Assembly: GCA_004369045.1 (NCBI GenBank)
Contig: ML213505.1
Coordinates: 968,591-1,032,590, forward strand
Reading direction: 5' to 3'
DNA from: Heliocybe sulcata
Taxonomy: Eukaryota > Basidiomycota > Agaricomycetes > Gloeophyllales > Gloeophyllaceae
Length of the DNA stretch: 64,000 bases
Below are positions 22,090 to 34,880 of the stretch, one piece after another (the first letter of the stretch is position 1; each line of letters starts with the position of its first letter). Made by a program: the position numbers and the translations under genes. The notes beneath the pieces are model-generated. The model saw only the letters and a program-made list of their open reading frames with translations. It ran no database searches and was not told the DNA's origin.

Positions 22090-24463
22090 ATGGCCGGCGC
22101 ACTACCCAACGCAAAGAGGGACCTTCCCAAGATCGCTGATGAGGACCGCGAGTCGCGCTTTGGCCAAGTGTTTGGCGTCTCGGGGCCCGTCGTTATCGCA
22201 GAGAACATGACGGGCTCGGCTATGTATGAATTAGTGCGCGTCGGACATGATGAACTAGTAGGAGGTACGGTTGAGTTGCTTGGATGCTTGTATTGTATTC
22301 ACTGTGTCGATAAATTTAGAGGTTATTCGTATCGACGCGGATAAGGCGACGATTCAGGTGTATGAGGAGACGTCAGGAGTAACAGTCGGCGACCCTGTCC
22401 TAAGAACGGGGAAACCTTTGAGCGTGGAACTAGGTCCAGGTGCGTTCAGCCTCCTAGTAGTATATAGACAACTTGAACCGACCTTCTGTACCTGCAGGTC
22501 TGATGGGCAATATTGTTGATGGGATCCAGCGACCACTTCGTGTATGTCCCTCCCTCACTAAAGAGCCCTTCCGGGATTCATATGTTGCAGTCTATCCAAG
22601 AAGTATCGAAATCGATTTATATACCCCGCGGTATCAACACTACTGCCCTCGATCGATCCTTGAAGTGGGACTACAGCCCCGTGAACTACAAGGTGGGATT
22701 TGCTGCGCATCTATCCTTGGGCGCTCCTGAGTAGCTGCGCAGGTCGGCGACCACATCACTGGGGGCGACATCTTCGGAAGTGTATATGAGAACTCTCTGG
22801 TTGACAATCATAAAATCATGTTGGGTCCAAGAGCACTGGGTACCATCACGCACATCGCGGAGAAGGGCAGTTATGCCGTGGACGTAAGTGGTCATTTTTA
22901 TCCATGTTAAAGACGGCTGTAATGTCTTGTATAGGATGTTGTACTGGAGACGGAATTCGATGGCAAGAAGACGCAACATACGATGATGCAGCTGTGGCCG
23001 GTGCGAGCCCCTCGCCCGGTGGCAGAGAAGCACACGGCCGACTACCCGCTGCTTACCGGCCAAAGAATTCTCGACGCGCTGTTCCCGTGAGTAAGGCTCG
23101 GACGTGAGGAGTCTCTTTGGCTCATTAAATGCGTGTAGCTGTGTCCAGGGTGGGACAACCGCCATCCCCGGTGCATTCGGTTGTGGAAAGACCGTCATCT
23201 CGCAGGCTCTCTCCAAATTCTCCAACAGTGACATTATTATCTATGTGGGGTGCGGTGAGCGTGGTAATGAGGTATGTGCCACGCTTCGATCCATGGAATA
23301 CCCGGCTGAACCGCAGAATCAGATGGCTGAAGTCTTGATGGATGTGAGTTCTGCCAGTATTTGCAGAGTTCTCGTTTATGAACTGTTCCCTTGGTAGTTC
23401 CCAGAGTTGACTATGGAGGTCGGCAACCGTCAAGAACCCATCATGAAGCGGACTACGCTGGTCGCCAACACATCAAACATGCCCGTGGCTGCTCGTGAAG
23501 CTTCCATCTACACCGGTATCACCCTCGCCGAATACTTCCGTGACCAAGGCACAAATGTGTCCATGATGGCTGACTCGACATCACGTTGGGCTGAGGCGCT
23601 TCGTGAAATTTCCGGTCGTTTGGCTGAGATGCCTGCTGATTCCGGTTACCCGGCATACCTTGGGACGAAGCTGGCCAGCTTTTACGAGCGTGCCGGTAAG
23701 GTTACATGTCTTGGTAACCCTGTCCGACAGGGCACTGTTTCCATCGTCGGCGCGTAAGTTGAGGTTGGATGGGACTCCCGCTCCAGATGCTGATCATTTT
23801 ATAGCGTGTCTCCTCCCGGTGGTGACTTCTCAGATCCGGTCACTTCGGCTACTCTTGGTATCGTGCAGGTGTTCTGGGGTCTCGACAAGAAGCTCGCTCA
23901 GCGGAAGCACTTCCCTTCCGTCAACTGGAGTCAGTCGTACTCCAAATACACCAAAGTTTTGGAGCCCCACTACGAATCTACCGAGCCCGGTTTCGTTGAG
24001 CTTCGTACGAAGGCAAAGGAGATCTTGCAGAAGGAAGAGGACCTCGCGGAAATCGTGCAGCTTGTCGGCAAGAGCGCTCTCGGCGAGAATGACAAGGTCA
24101 CGCTGGAGGTGGCTCGTATGCTCAAGGATGACTTCCTGCAGCAGAATGGTATGAGTGAGTACGACAGGTTCTGCCCCTTCTACAAGACGAGCGGGATGTT
24201 GCGGAACTTCGTCGCGTTCCATGATACGGCTGTGAGGCTTGTCACGACTACGGACATGACTTTCGCGAAGGTTAGGGAGAACGCGAGTGACTTGATGTTC
24301 AAGCTCTCTCAGATGAAGTTCGAGGTATGTGCATGCTATTGATGTCTGGCTCGTGATATTGACTGTTCGCTAGTCCCCGTCTCAAGGGAAGGATCCCATG
24401 AGACAGAAGTTGGACGGACTGTACAACGAGATTCACGAGAAGTTCAGTCAGATGGCGGAGTAA
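22090..24463 (+). CDS. VMA1: V-type ATPase catalytic subunit A
   Basis: Nucleotide-hydrolysing subunit of the V1 sector, which acidifies vacuoles and endosomes. The start is the ATG at 22090 ([15 protein letters not shown]); the frame extends upstream only to a TTG. Conserved blocks run in order: [65 protein letters not shown], the P-loop [36 protein letters not shown] and [16 protein letters not shown]-terminal helices end with [14 protein letters not shown]. About eight short introns. The site that carries an intein in several yeasts (between YVG and CGERGNE) is uninterrupted. VMA13 for the same enzyme lies 7 kb downstream. Confidence 0.97.
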
Positions 24464-24679
24464 TGACCACGTGTATAGAGTTAATGACGAGGAGCATGGA
24501 CGTTATGCATCATTATTGATTCGATATCTGATGGTCGAATTGAGAGGCAAATCTCCCACTGTAAATATGTGGCAGTGCATGGGACAATGCCGATCACTTC
24601 GAATGACATATTGTCACAAACAACGCGTCTCGCTTGCAAAGAACTAGCATGGAATCCGCCTTATTATTCCCATGCCAGA

Positions 24680-25552
24680 ATGCATCCCAGAACTCCTTTC
24701 CATCCGTCCACCAACATGGCTGCCGGTCGCGCGACGTCTATGGCCATTAGAGGACGGCGACGAACCGATGGACCAACCTACAAAGTCCAGAAGTCAATAG
24801 ATTCGGAACTCGTCCTGATAACTCTGCGAAGAAGCGACGGAGATCCCTCGCGGTGGCCGAGCGCTGAAATGATGGAGAGGGTAGTTGATGAGCAAGGGCG
24901 GGTCGACTACTTCGGAGAACCGACGGAAAAAGAGTCTAAACTCTGGAGAAAGAAGATAGGATCATTCCTAGCACGATATCCTTTGGCTGCATATGGAGGT
25001 GAGTGGCATCGCATCTAAGTGAACGCGTCTGTGACTGATCGCATCTGCGCAGTGTCTCTTGATTCATATCAGTGTTATCTGAAGAAGTTCCCCAGTGGGT
25101 ACATACTCCTAACGCGGATATCCGGCAATAAGGATGCACCTCGACGCGACTGCTATCTTTATGGTATGTACGACTCATGATCAGACGCTGGATAGCGTTA
25201 CTCACATGGACGATTTCCACCGACTCTAGGCGGACAAAGGAGATACGATTCGCCTGCGGAGTGGTGCTGCCACTCGAAGTGGCTCGCGGAAGATTGTCCG
25301 ATGAAATGGGGTGGTAAGAGGCGCGACTGCGAGTGTGTAGTCTGCGACGGCACCACCCCACAGTTGGTGCTGTCGGCCAAGTACAATCTCAATGATGTGG
25401 ACGAGCCTCGCCGTGGCTCAGGGAAGAAGAAGCGCACGAGGAGGGAGTCGCAAGTGGACCGGCCTATCATGGCAAAAGACTATACCAAGCTGAACCACGA
25501 CAGCGTACAGATGTGCCCGGCGGCAGGTAGCTCGCTTGCTTCCGGACATTGA
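24680..25552 (+). CDS. Clr2-like transcription-silencing protein
   Basis: Resembles fungal cryptic loci regulator 2 (Clr2) proteins; Clr2 is part of the SHREC histone-deacetylase complex at S. pombe heterochromatin, so a nuclear silencing role is inferred. Three exons. The N-terminal part has RRTDGPTYKVQKSID and DGDPSRWPSAEMMERVVD, then WRKKIGSFLARYPLAAYG. After two introns come YQCYLKKFPSGY, ISGNKDAPRRDCYLYGGQ and the Cys/His block AEWCCHSKWLAEDCP...CECVVC typical of the family. The tail is basic (GSGKKKRTRRE). An in-frame ATG at 24587 is an alternative start. It is short compared with S. pombe Clr2, and basidiomycetes often have several such paralogues. Confidence 0.7.
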
Positions 25553-25848
25553 GCAGCCTCGGTCGCTGTTCACCACCTGCATTTCTTCGGCCATGTTTTC
25601 TACGTATTTTCGGATGCTCTGTTTCATGTTTCGCTCTGACGCTCTCTCTTCTCAGTCTTCCTTATGCCTTGATGTCACGTGACCTGATCTGATGTTGTCC
25701 GGTTGTTTTCACATCAGTTGCTGCGTAATGAATATCCTTTCATTTAATGTCCTTGTACCGTTGATGGCTCTAGTGTATGCGTGTACATGTCTGATCCGAG
25801 GAATGTCTTACTGACGAATGTATGTAACTGCATGTACATGCATAGGTT

Positions 25849-28800
25849 CTAATCCGAGTTGGACAAATCAGCCTCGGACTCCTGAGCTTCCGACTCCATG
25901 GTGGCATCTAAAAGGTCCCCGTCGTCTACTCCTTCTACTTTCTCGCGCTTCCCTTGCTGGCCTCTGTACATACCAGCAAGGAAGTCCGGTATGCTCGCCT
26001 GCTCGATGTTTTTATCCTCCCGCACCTTCATAAATCTGGGAAAGCGGAGGCTGAGGCCCCTGGATTGTGAAACCAGTCCTAACGCCGCAACAGAGACAGG
26101 GCTTATTGTCACGCTTGTGAAGTCGGGTCACGACGTCGTTCAATATGATAGGTGTCGCCACTCACTCAGCGCCTCGGATTTCCCATACTTCCTGAGGCTT
26201 GAAGTACACGTGCGGCTTGAGACCTTTTCGAGAAGTGTTAACAGGGCATACGAGAAGTTGATCATCATTGCTGCGTTGCACTAACCGCCTGTCTCGACAT
26301 CCCAGATGTTCTGATAGGAGCAGTTTTCTGACCCTTCCGCGTACTTCTCCTTCATAGACTGCATCGGGGCGTAAGTGGCTTAATATCGACATGGCGTACT
26401 TCGAGCACCTCACCTTGTAAAAGACGTCGGAAAATCCTGAGCATTCAAACCTATCAGGCAGATCGCCTCGACAACCTTGACAAAGCGCTTACCGGACATG
26501 CACTTGCACACAGCCACAAGCTTTCCTGACGAGGGATCATACAAAGCCAGGAGGACAGGACTCCACCACTGCACTTTACGTCCGTTACCGTGCCACCCTC
26601 CGATGGGTACAAGATCAAGACTATCTCCGAGGCCAGTCACATAATCCTTCTTCAGCTTCAGCCATGCGGAAGTGCGCTTATCTGCATACGTAAGTGAGTC
26701 GCTGTGCTGGAGCTGCTCGGTGAACTGGTCCTGCAGACTGACCTGGTTCGTATGTCGCTGGCAGTGGCTTTCTTCTCGGCCGACCTTTCTTGTTGCTGGG
26801 CTCTTCGAGAACCTCCCCGCTGTCTAATAGCTACAACAGTATGCCAACCCTCCGGCTTTAGTTCGCATCCCACAAGGAGACAAAGACGTACCTTGACCAT
26901 CAGTCCTTCCACTCGACTCTCCACGGCCTCTTGCCAGAACTCCTCAATCGCCTCCCGGCCCGCCTCACTCTCTACAGACCTTACATGGTCCAGACGAGCT
27001 GCCCCTTTCCATTCCGGAATCACCGGGGGTAATCTTGTGCGAAGGAGAGCTCGTCGCTTCCGGAAGGGTTCTTGAAGCAAGATCTGGAATAAGATTGCGA
27101 TCTCCGTCAGTCATCCTTGCGTGTCTTGTGGTGCCCTATCTCACCTGTCCATCCAGGTACAGCAAGTCGAAAGCGAAGACACAGACAGCAATCTTAATCT
27201 CCGTCATCTGCACATCCTTGCGCGCACGATTAGATAGTTCCTGGAACGTCCGCAGCTCGCCGTTCCTCGGGTCGATGGCAACTATCTCGGTATCGATGAT
27301 GAAAGACTGCAGCTCAGGGTCGGCCGTGAAGCTATTTTGTACTAGCTGGACAACATCGGGATACTTGTCCGTCATATCTTCCAGATGCCTGGAGAATATC
27401 TTCACCGAGACCGGTCCTTCTGAGCTGTCCTTCCACCCGTGTATTTGAGCACGCTGACCGTCGTATTTGAACTCGGCCGAGAAGGCAAGATTCTCCAGTC
27501 TATCGTATACCTCGTCCAGTGAGCGTGTAGGAGACCCGAGCGTAGGATGCAGCGGTATACCTATAGAAAGAACCCAATACGTATCAATGCAATGGGTAGG
27601 ACTTCTGTGGTTGGAGATTCACCAACTGTGAGGGGAACATGCTCAGCCAAATCGTTTAGGCCCATCTCTACCAGAGCTCTCGCAATGTGGCCATAATTGG
27701 GATGTTGAACATATACTCGCTTGATCAGGGCCTCAGCAGCTGCGAATTTCTCTGAAAGGATGTTGGACGGATCCACAGCATCTTCTACTTTCTTCTTCTT
27801 CCCGCCACTCTTGGTAAGGTTCAACTCCTTGACAGCGGTAATCAAAGCCTCATCGGCGTAATGCGATAGATTTATTGCACTAGTATCACTGATGCTTGAA
27901 GGTAGCGTCATGACCATTGCGCGCGCCAGGGCAGTGAGAATACTGGTCCTCACAGCCCCCACTCGCAGGTTCTGGAAGAGCGTCCTGACTAGGAAGCGGA
28001 CTTCCTCGCCTTTAGCAGCCACCAGTAGTTTCTCGACAATGGACTGTTTCTGCTTGGCAGTGCCCTGGCCCTTCGCCAGAGCAATTTTGAGCATGGAATC
28101 GTAGACGCTGGTGATCAGAAGAGGCGGATGCGGGATAAGAGTGCGGACATTCGACTTCGCCTCGAAGGCTACGTCGCCTGGATCACCTGTCTTGGTGTAA
28201 AGACGTTTCAGGGCTGCTGATGAGAGGCCTGAGACATGTTGAATTGCCTTTGTAACTGTGGAATAGCCGAGGCCTAGCTCTATAGATTCATAGGGAGGCG
28301 ACAAGGTATTGGAAAGGATATACAAGGATGGAAGTAGCGAGGGTGGATGCGTTTTCAATATGACGCGCAGTGTGTTCGTTAGTATATTGAGGATGGCGAT
28401 CCGGGAACGCGTTGTTGTTAGGGTGGAGAGAGCGTGAGCCAGGAAGGAGTATGGGATCGGCTTGTTCGGACACCAAATTGTGGGGTCCACTTCGAATATT
28501 GTCGGGTCCAAGGCCATTTCCGGGTACGTAGGCATCTCCTGGCCAATGGGCTCCACTTTGGTTTGCGGGAGTCCTGCCTTCCCCGTGACATCAGCCGTGC
28601 TGGACAGGCTATCGTCCTCGAGTTCGAGTTTGGTTGAGTTGTCGTCTCCAGGTCGCATATTGCTCTTGACATCCTCAGGAGAAATGTCGACTGAGAGGGT
28701 AGAATATTTTGCTTCAGTTTCAGAGTCGTCCAGCGCATCGACATCTATAACCTCAGCCACAGAAGCGACATGGGATCTGGTAGAAGACGGTGGCGGAGGC

Positions 28801-28988
28801 TCATATGCTTTTGCTTTCTCCTTGCCTTTAGTAGGACTAGCGGACGGAGTTCGCAACGCATTGGCCCGGTTAGATGGTCCTCCAAAAAATGAGTCAAGAC
28901 TCTGTTGGTCAGATGCGGTCTTCGCTTTCTTTCGACTAGGACTGGCAGTCGAAGAGGACGCTTTAGAGGAGACACTACGCTTTGACAT
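25849..28988 (-). CDS. CDC9: DNA ligase I, ATP-dependent
   Basis: Joins Okazaki fragments and finishes excision repair in the nucleus. The start MSKRSVSSKASSS is followed by a basic stretch and a PIP box (QQSLDSFF) that should bind PCNA near residue 30. A disordered acidic linker leads to the DNA-binding domain (YSFLAHALSTLTTTRSR, GYSTVTKAIQHVSGLS, FLVRTLFQNLRVGAVRTS). The adenylation domain has the nucleotidyl-lysine motif AEFKYDGQRAQIH, IIDTEIVAIDP, and FAFDLLYLDG. After EGLMVK there is a lineage-specific insertion, then AWLKLKKDYV. The OB-fold part includes VYFKPQEVWEIRGAE and LSLRFPRFMKVREDK. About eight introns. It converges on the Clr2-like gene. Confidence 0.96.
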
Positions 28989-29354
28989 TGTGTTTGGTGC
29001 AGATACAGTGTCCTTCCTTGACTTCAGAAAATGTGTATAGATAGGTTGACATAGTACCCACCCTACAAAAATAAGTGGAAAGACAGAAGGGTAACTTGGT
29101 TTAATACGCCTTGCAGACTGAGGCGTTCCGGCGTATGAACAGGGTTCGCCTCTTGATGTCCGATCAACCCGACGTCATCGGACTCAGGGAGCCAGAGTCT
29201 GGATTGGCTGGGAGGATGCCATTTCGGGCGTAAGCGCCGCATGAACTGGGAAAGACTGGAGGGTCTAATCAGCGTCTCCTGACCTTAACCCTCACTAAGA
29301 AGCCATTGCACTTGCTATAGAACACACAAGTTGCCACACGGATCGTCTCACAAC
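28989..29354. other. Divergent promoter region, CDC9 / TRAPPC13
   Basis: 366 bp between two start codons. I see no ACGCGT here although CDC9 is a classical G1/S gene in yeast. A GACGTCAT half-palindrome (CRE-like) is near 29170. No ORF of interest. Confidence 0.5.
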
Positions 29355-31486
29355 ATGGAAGGGCCATCGCATCCACTCTCGCTCAAAGTTATGCGTGTCT
29401 CAGTATGTTATCCTACCTTTTGCCATCAGGCCGAACGTGAACCTGGTCACTCAGCGACCCACCGTAGCCAGTGCATGGGAGCCGTTCTTCTCTAGTTCGC
29501 CGTCGTTCTCGTCCCGCTCGACTGCATCAATTATGTCGCTGCAAGGGGATAAGCCATTGCCAGGACACCCTAAGACCTTGAGGGACCTAACGCACGCCTC
29601 GGAACTTCTTACGCTTCCATCATCATTCGGCGCCATACAGCTGGGCGAAACGTTCTCCAGCTGCCTTTGTGTCAATAATGAAGCACCCGTCAACGTAGAG
29701 GGTGTCCTTCTCCGAGTGGAGATACAGACTGCAACCTCCAAGGTTCTGATCGGAGAGTTTGGCGGGCCTCAGTTCAGCCTGGCAGTCGGCGATACGCTGG
29801 AGAATGTTGTTAGTCACGAAATCAAGGAACTGGGGCAGCACGTCCTTGCTTGCACCGTGTCGTATCGGCTGCTCCCCGGTCAAGTCCATCAGTCGAGCGG
29901 GGACTCCTCGCACGAGTCTGGGGTGCAAAGCTTCAGAAAATTCTATAAATTTGCCGTGAGTACTACCGGGACTGCACAGTGCACAGGTCAGCTAATATTG
30001 ACGTTGCAGGTAACCAATCCTCTGTCCGTCAAAACGAAAGTTCATACGCCCCGTTCGCCTACTGCGTTGCTCTCACGAGAAGAGCGGGAGCGGGTCTTCC
30101 TTGAAGTACATATACAGAACATGACACAAGAAGCTCTCTGGTTCGAGCGTATATATTTCGAATGTTCAGAAGGTTGGACGGCCTATGACACATCTACCAT
30201 CCCGTCCAAATCGAGCGAGCACCAGGAGACTGTATTTGATGGCTCCTCAGCGCTCATGCAGCCGCAGGACATGAGGCAGTATATTTATATCCTCACGCCA
30301 GCGCATATCCCAGAGTTCCCTATCGCTCATTCTCCAGGTGCCGTTATACCGCTCGGACGTCTTGACATATCGTGGCGTTCGTCCTTCGGGGAACCAGGCC
30401 GCTTGTTGACCTCGGTACGCACCGTCAAATATATCGTGCACATGCGCTGTTCTAACCATCCCTACCGTGCAGACTCTTTCCCGCCGTGTTCCATTAGTGC
30501 AACCCCAACAAGCCCCGGCATCTGCTTTACCACCTCATCTGCAACGCGCCGCCACCGTCGGCTCTCCACGTCCTCAATCACCGCAATTGCCCCCCGAGCG
30601 CACTGGCACTCCACCCGTGCCATACAGACCGGCATCACCCTTCCGAGGTAGGACAGCCGGCGGACCAGCTAGCCCGCGACCACAATCTCCTGGGCCCGGT
30701 GGAAACTTGAACATCGTCAATCTTAGTCAAGCACCCGTGCCATCACAGTTGCCTCCTGACGTTGAGGTTGACTTCATTGTTCGCTCTGTCCCTCGTGACG
30801 CCATCCGGTTAGAGGTGCCCTTCAAAATTCCCTGCACCGTGACCGTATCCTGCTCGATCCCTCCATTGCGCGCGCTGCAAGACCGCATCATCTCCCTGAT
30901 CATCCAGCACATCCAGCCTCCCGCAGTGGTCCCAACACCTAAGCACGCTCTCGTGCCAGAGGCCTTCAGTCCTCGTCTACCCTCCTCCGGATTCTCGACG
31001 CCCCGCTCACCACCTGGAACACCCACCAGCACGAGACTGAACCTCCTCAACCAGGCATCGATACAGCAGAAGCTCATGGAATCGCCGAGGCAGACTCCCT
31101 TCGGTGTCAGAGGAGGGGAGGCGGATCAGACGAACGGTGTGCTGTTGCCACCTCCCGTGGCTGACGGGGCAGCCCCAGGGTCCCGAGCAGTCGTCTTCTT
31201 AGGACCGTCGGCTATCATGCTGCCACCGATAAAGCTGCGAGTACCTGATGACCGGGATAACGGTACGGACACGGGTAGCCCTGTCAAGGTGCTGGCATCT
31301 CAAGATTTCGAGCTATCGTATCTTCCGCTCCGGGGAGGCTTTCTGAAAGTGGGCGGCATCCGTATCTTCATGCATGAGGATAGGTGGGCAGAAGAGGGGC
31401 AAGGGTACGATGATCCCGACAGCATGAAACCTGTAGCCGAACTACGTACATTACCTGACATCGCTGAATTATGGGTACACACATGA
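29355..31486 (+). CDS. TRAPPC13: TRAPP complex subunit TRAPPC13 homologue
   Basis: Homologue of TRAPPC13 (DUF974 family), a peripheral subunit of the TRAPP vesicle-tethering and Rab GEF complex at the Golgi. Exon 1 (MEGPSHPLSLKVMRVS) is joined by the intron 29403-29454 to RPTVASAWEPFF. The first beta-rich domain has FSSCLCVNNEAPVNVEGVLL, TLENVVSHEIKELGQHVLAC, and FRKFYKFAVTNPLSVKTK; the second has ERVFLEVHIQNMTQEALWFE and QPQDMRQYIYIL. A Pro/Ser-rich linker (SPRPQSPQLPPERTGTPP) precedes the C-terminal domain with VDFIVRSVPRDAIRLEVPF. Four exons. It ends only 132 bp from the VMA13 stop on the other strand. Confidence 0.87.
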
Positions 31487-31618
31487 ATCGCATTAATCCC
31501 TGATTCTGCTTCATGTCGCCTATCTCTTTCCACATTCGTAGTACGTATGTTTTAATTCACGGAAGGTAAATTATGTATGCGATCATCTGCCCATGCTGAT
31601 AGTGCAAGTTGATTACGA

Positions 31619-33492
31619 CTATACAGTGACCCATGGCTGGCTCACGAGTCGCTGAACTGATATCAGAGCCTGGTATCGCACATCCGAGTTCGGGTGTGTC
31701 ATCAGCTCCATCACCTTCGTCTTCCCGCCCAAGTCCGTCACAACTCTGAAGGGGAAATATAGGTCAATAACTCTTTAACAAAATGAAGATGGACCACGGC
31801 TCACTTCTTTCCTCGCTCGTAATGTTTCACATACTGACCCAGGTCATGGGCAGCAACCGCCAACACCAGAGCATCTGATGACTCTTGAAGTAACCGCACC
31901 AATATCCTTGAGGGACCGTGAGCACTTGACCATACTATCGGGCTCGATCCTACACGTACTTGAGCTGCTCGTAATCTTTGTCATTTAACTTCGTAGCGTT
32001 CTCTTTCCAGAACAGATCCGATTCGTGTACGGGTGTCCACGACAGGTGACCAGACGCGAGCTCTGACGTGTACTCATCGTACGTGCTGCGGAACCGTCAG
32101 TTGTATACTATGCACGTGAGCAGACTCCTCACGTCAAGCTGTCGAATCGCGACTTCAACTCGTCCTGCAGGAATTGGACATCTTCTAAAACATCTTCGTC
32201 GGACCATTTGCGAGTGGAGAGATTCTTCATGAAGGGTAGTAACTGTGCAACAAGCATGGATGGCAGGTTCGCCGAGGGAGCCTTAGTAATGAGATTCTGC
32301 GGCAGCGCCCTTTATCAGCGCATGATAATGGATGTCTAGCTGAGCAGACGCAACTCGGAAGGTCGCAACTACTACTCGGATAACCTTCTCCTTGACTGCG
32401 GCCTGAGCGACATCTGTCAAGAGTGGGATGATATCGTATTTCCTGTGAAAAAGGTGAACACGGGAACTCAGCCTCACGCAAAATGCACGCATGTAAAAAA
32501 GCATACTTGTTAATTTGTTCAGCTACTGTCTCATCAAATGTCAAGAGCCACAGGCAAAAGATGACCTGGTAGCTCATTTGAGGTCCTGGGTTGCCGCGCA
32601 AGATGTCCAGCAAGCTGTAAGCGGAAGTATAAAGTCAGCGTGATTGGCACTGCGCACGAAAAATTGTCACCCCTGACCTAGGAATTCCATTGGGCGTATT
32701 CCAGAGAGCCGTCCGGCTTTCTGGGCGAGAAAGGAGGGTCTCTAGGCATTGCACAGCAACATCTCTTTGATTATTGTTGGCGGATTGAATGAGGGACACG
32801 AGGGTGGTGATGAAAGGGTGGAGGATGTGCGATGGTAGAGGCTTGGATTCTGCACTAAACAGCATGACACTTGTGAGCAAATATTACAGCTGGAGGGCAA
32901 GAAAGTGGCCGCACCTGAGCAACACGGACAGAATCTGCGCGGTCTTCAACTGAACAAAATCATCTTGCGTGCTCAAAATCCTATCTTCTTTGTTCAGACA
33001 TAACCATCAAATCTGAATGACGGTGACGCACTTAAGGAGGGGACCATACGGCAGGTCGGGATCAGACTCGACGGCTCTGGTGAACAGGGGTATCCGCTCA
33101 TCGTGGTCTGAATAGCGCTGGTTAACGATGGAGCTCACGCAATAGATACATGACGTACCTGCCAGAGCATCGCCAATGAGTATAAGTATACACTGCATCG
33201 TATCCACGCGCTGCAGCTTCTTGAGCAGGCTCAAGTACAGGGAGGCGTACGTCGGTCCATCAGACAAGAGGATGCTGTCCGCCTTCGTGCGTGGTTGCCT
33301 GTCAACTTTCTTGATGAGACCAAGTTCTTCTGTGGTTACGAGACCAGCACGCTGGTATCCCTAGCATGTCCTGTCGATCAGAGTGCAATGCTGCATCAAT
33401 CCGACCTTCCGTACCTCCCAAGGCACGGGCTTAGAGCGAATCTTAGCCGTCTCTCCGTCAAGCCATGTGTTAGAGACCAGAGTAACGGACAT
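31619..33492 (-). CDS. VMA13: V-type ATPase regulatory subunit H
   Basis: V1 subunit that activates ATP hydrolysis in the assembled pump and silences free V1. Exon 1 is [17 protein letters not shown] to SKPVPWE, then [18 protein letters not shown] and [19 protein letters not shown]. Armadillo-like helical repeats follow ([54 protein letters not shown]). The C-terminal domain is highly conserved: [50 protein letters not shown] and [12 protein letters not shown] before the stop at 31619. About ten small introns. It shares a 177-bp divergent promoter with the mL46 gene. Confidence 0.95.
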
Positions 33493-33669
33493 TTAGCAGC
33501 AGCAGGTCCTGTCAATGCAGCTAGTAGATGGATCTCCCTGAGCGAAGAGTATATGTTAAGTACCGCGCCGACGTCAATGTAGGGCGGTATTGCTTTTATG
33601 GTAATATGGACCCACGCTCACTATATCTGCACCGGAATAGCAACTTACTATGTTTTCTACCGGATTTCT

Positions 33670-34713
33670 ATGTCTGCCCTTCCTCGCTGTTCTTCATGTT
33701 TTCCCCGCAGTGCTAGCACAAGACATGGTATGTACAGATGCATCAACTATCTGTTCAGGCTCCAACCCAGGTGACAGGCATAATTCTTTCTAGGTCCCTG
33801 GCCACAGAGGCGTCCGCGGGCCCGTCCACTACCCCAGCTCAACCCACGCCTGCGCCTAGCAAGGCAAAGATTTACGAGACTATCAGAACCGCGGTCATTC
33901 TGAACCGAGCGCCCTTTCTAACTCGAATACCGTCGCGGTTCGAAAGGGCCTTCCATGCATACCAGCAGCGGATCCAGCGCGCCTTGCACAACCCATTCCC
34001 GTATGAATTCTACTTCAAGCAGGGCTCCCTTCTCGAAACCAAGTTTCAGGCAGAAGAAAGGCGAAGAGAGCGTATGATGCTTGGTGCTCCATTTGGGCTT
34101 GCTGAGGCCCAGACTAATGCGGGGACCAAAGCGCAGAGCGCAAGAGAGAGTGCTGTTGAGGCTTTGGATCGGGAAGAGGAAGAGATTATACCGCGAATAA
34201 GCAAGGCAGACGAGTCGAATGATGTCCGGAGCTTGGACAGGAAAGGGGAAAGGAATCTGTATTTGCTTCTGCAGAAGAACTCCGATGATAAGCAAGTATG
34301 GCGGTTTCCTGAAGGTCAGTTACAGAAGGGGGAAGTGTTACATGAGGTAGGTGTGAAGCTATAGCTCTGGATACGATACTAACTTGCTCTTAGGCCGCAG
34401 AAAGGAATCTCTTTGCTGAATGCGGCGCAGGGATGGACACCTGGGTTGTGAGCCGTAATCCTGTAGGGCTGTACAGGCATAGCTCAACAGGCACACCGTC
34501 GCCTGTGAGTCCAGCTTCTTGAAAGTACCCCGATATTTTTTGACAGGCCTTCTAGTCGCACCTCTTCTTCTACAAAGCTCACATTATGGCTGGGCAAGTC
34601 AGGCCTAATGGCACTAACGTCCTCGATTATGCATGGCTAACCAAAGAGGAGATGGAGGAGCGTTTGGATAAGGAGTACTGGGTCGCCGTGCGAGACATGC
34701 TTTCGGATTTCTG
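33670..34713 (+). CDS. MRPL17: Mitochondrial large-subunit ribosomal protein mL46
   Basis: Protein of the mitochondrial 54S ribosomal subunit with a Nudix-like fold that has lost catalysis in known members. Exon 1 (33670-33727) and an intron to 33777 give MSALPRCSSCFPRSASTRHG then IILSRSLATEAS, an arginine-rich presequence. The body has IRTAVILNRAPFLTRIPSRFE, NPFPYEFYFKQGSLLETKF, a Glu-rich linker, then the fold core ERNLYLLLQKNSDDKQVWRF, EAAERNLFAECG and AHIMAGQVRPNGTNVLDYAW. The protein ends WVAVRDMLSDF. An alternative read from an ATG near 33651 would give a hydrophobic, signal-like N-terminus and is disfavoured. Confidence 0.88.
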
Positions 34714-34880
34714 ATACCTCAACGGGACTTCGGTAGGGGCTCGTTCTGCGCCTGTTCGCAAAACCGGGTTGACATGAAGTGATTGTCAATTTATTCAGTT
34801 CATGCTTTAGAGGGAGTCGAGCAGTCGAGATATTCTTTATTATCTACATAATGAGCCCCCCCTGGCGTGACTCGTGACCA

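Noticed and set aside
33651-33669. Upstream ATG giving a signal-peptide-like start for mL46
   Set aside because: The ATG at 33670 gives an arginine-rich mitochondrial presequence and joins in phase to the conserved exon by a canonical intron.
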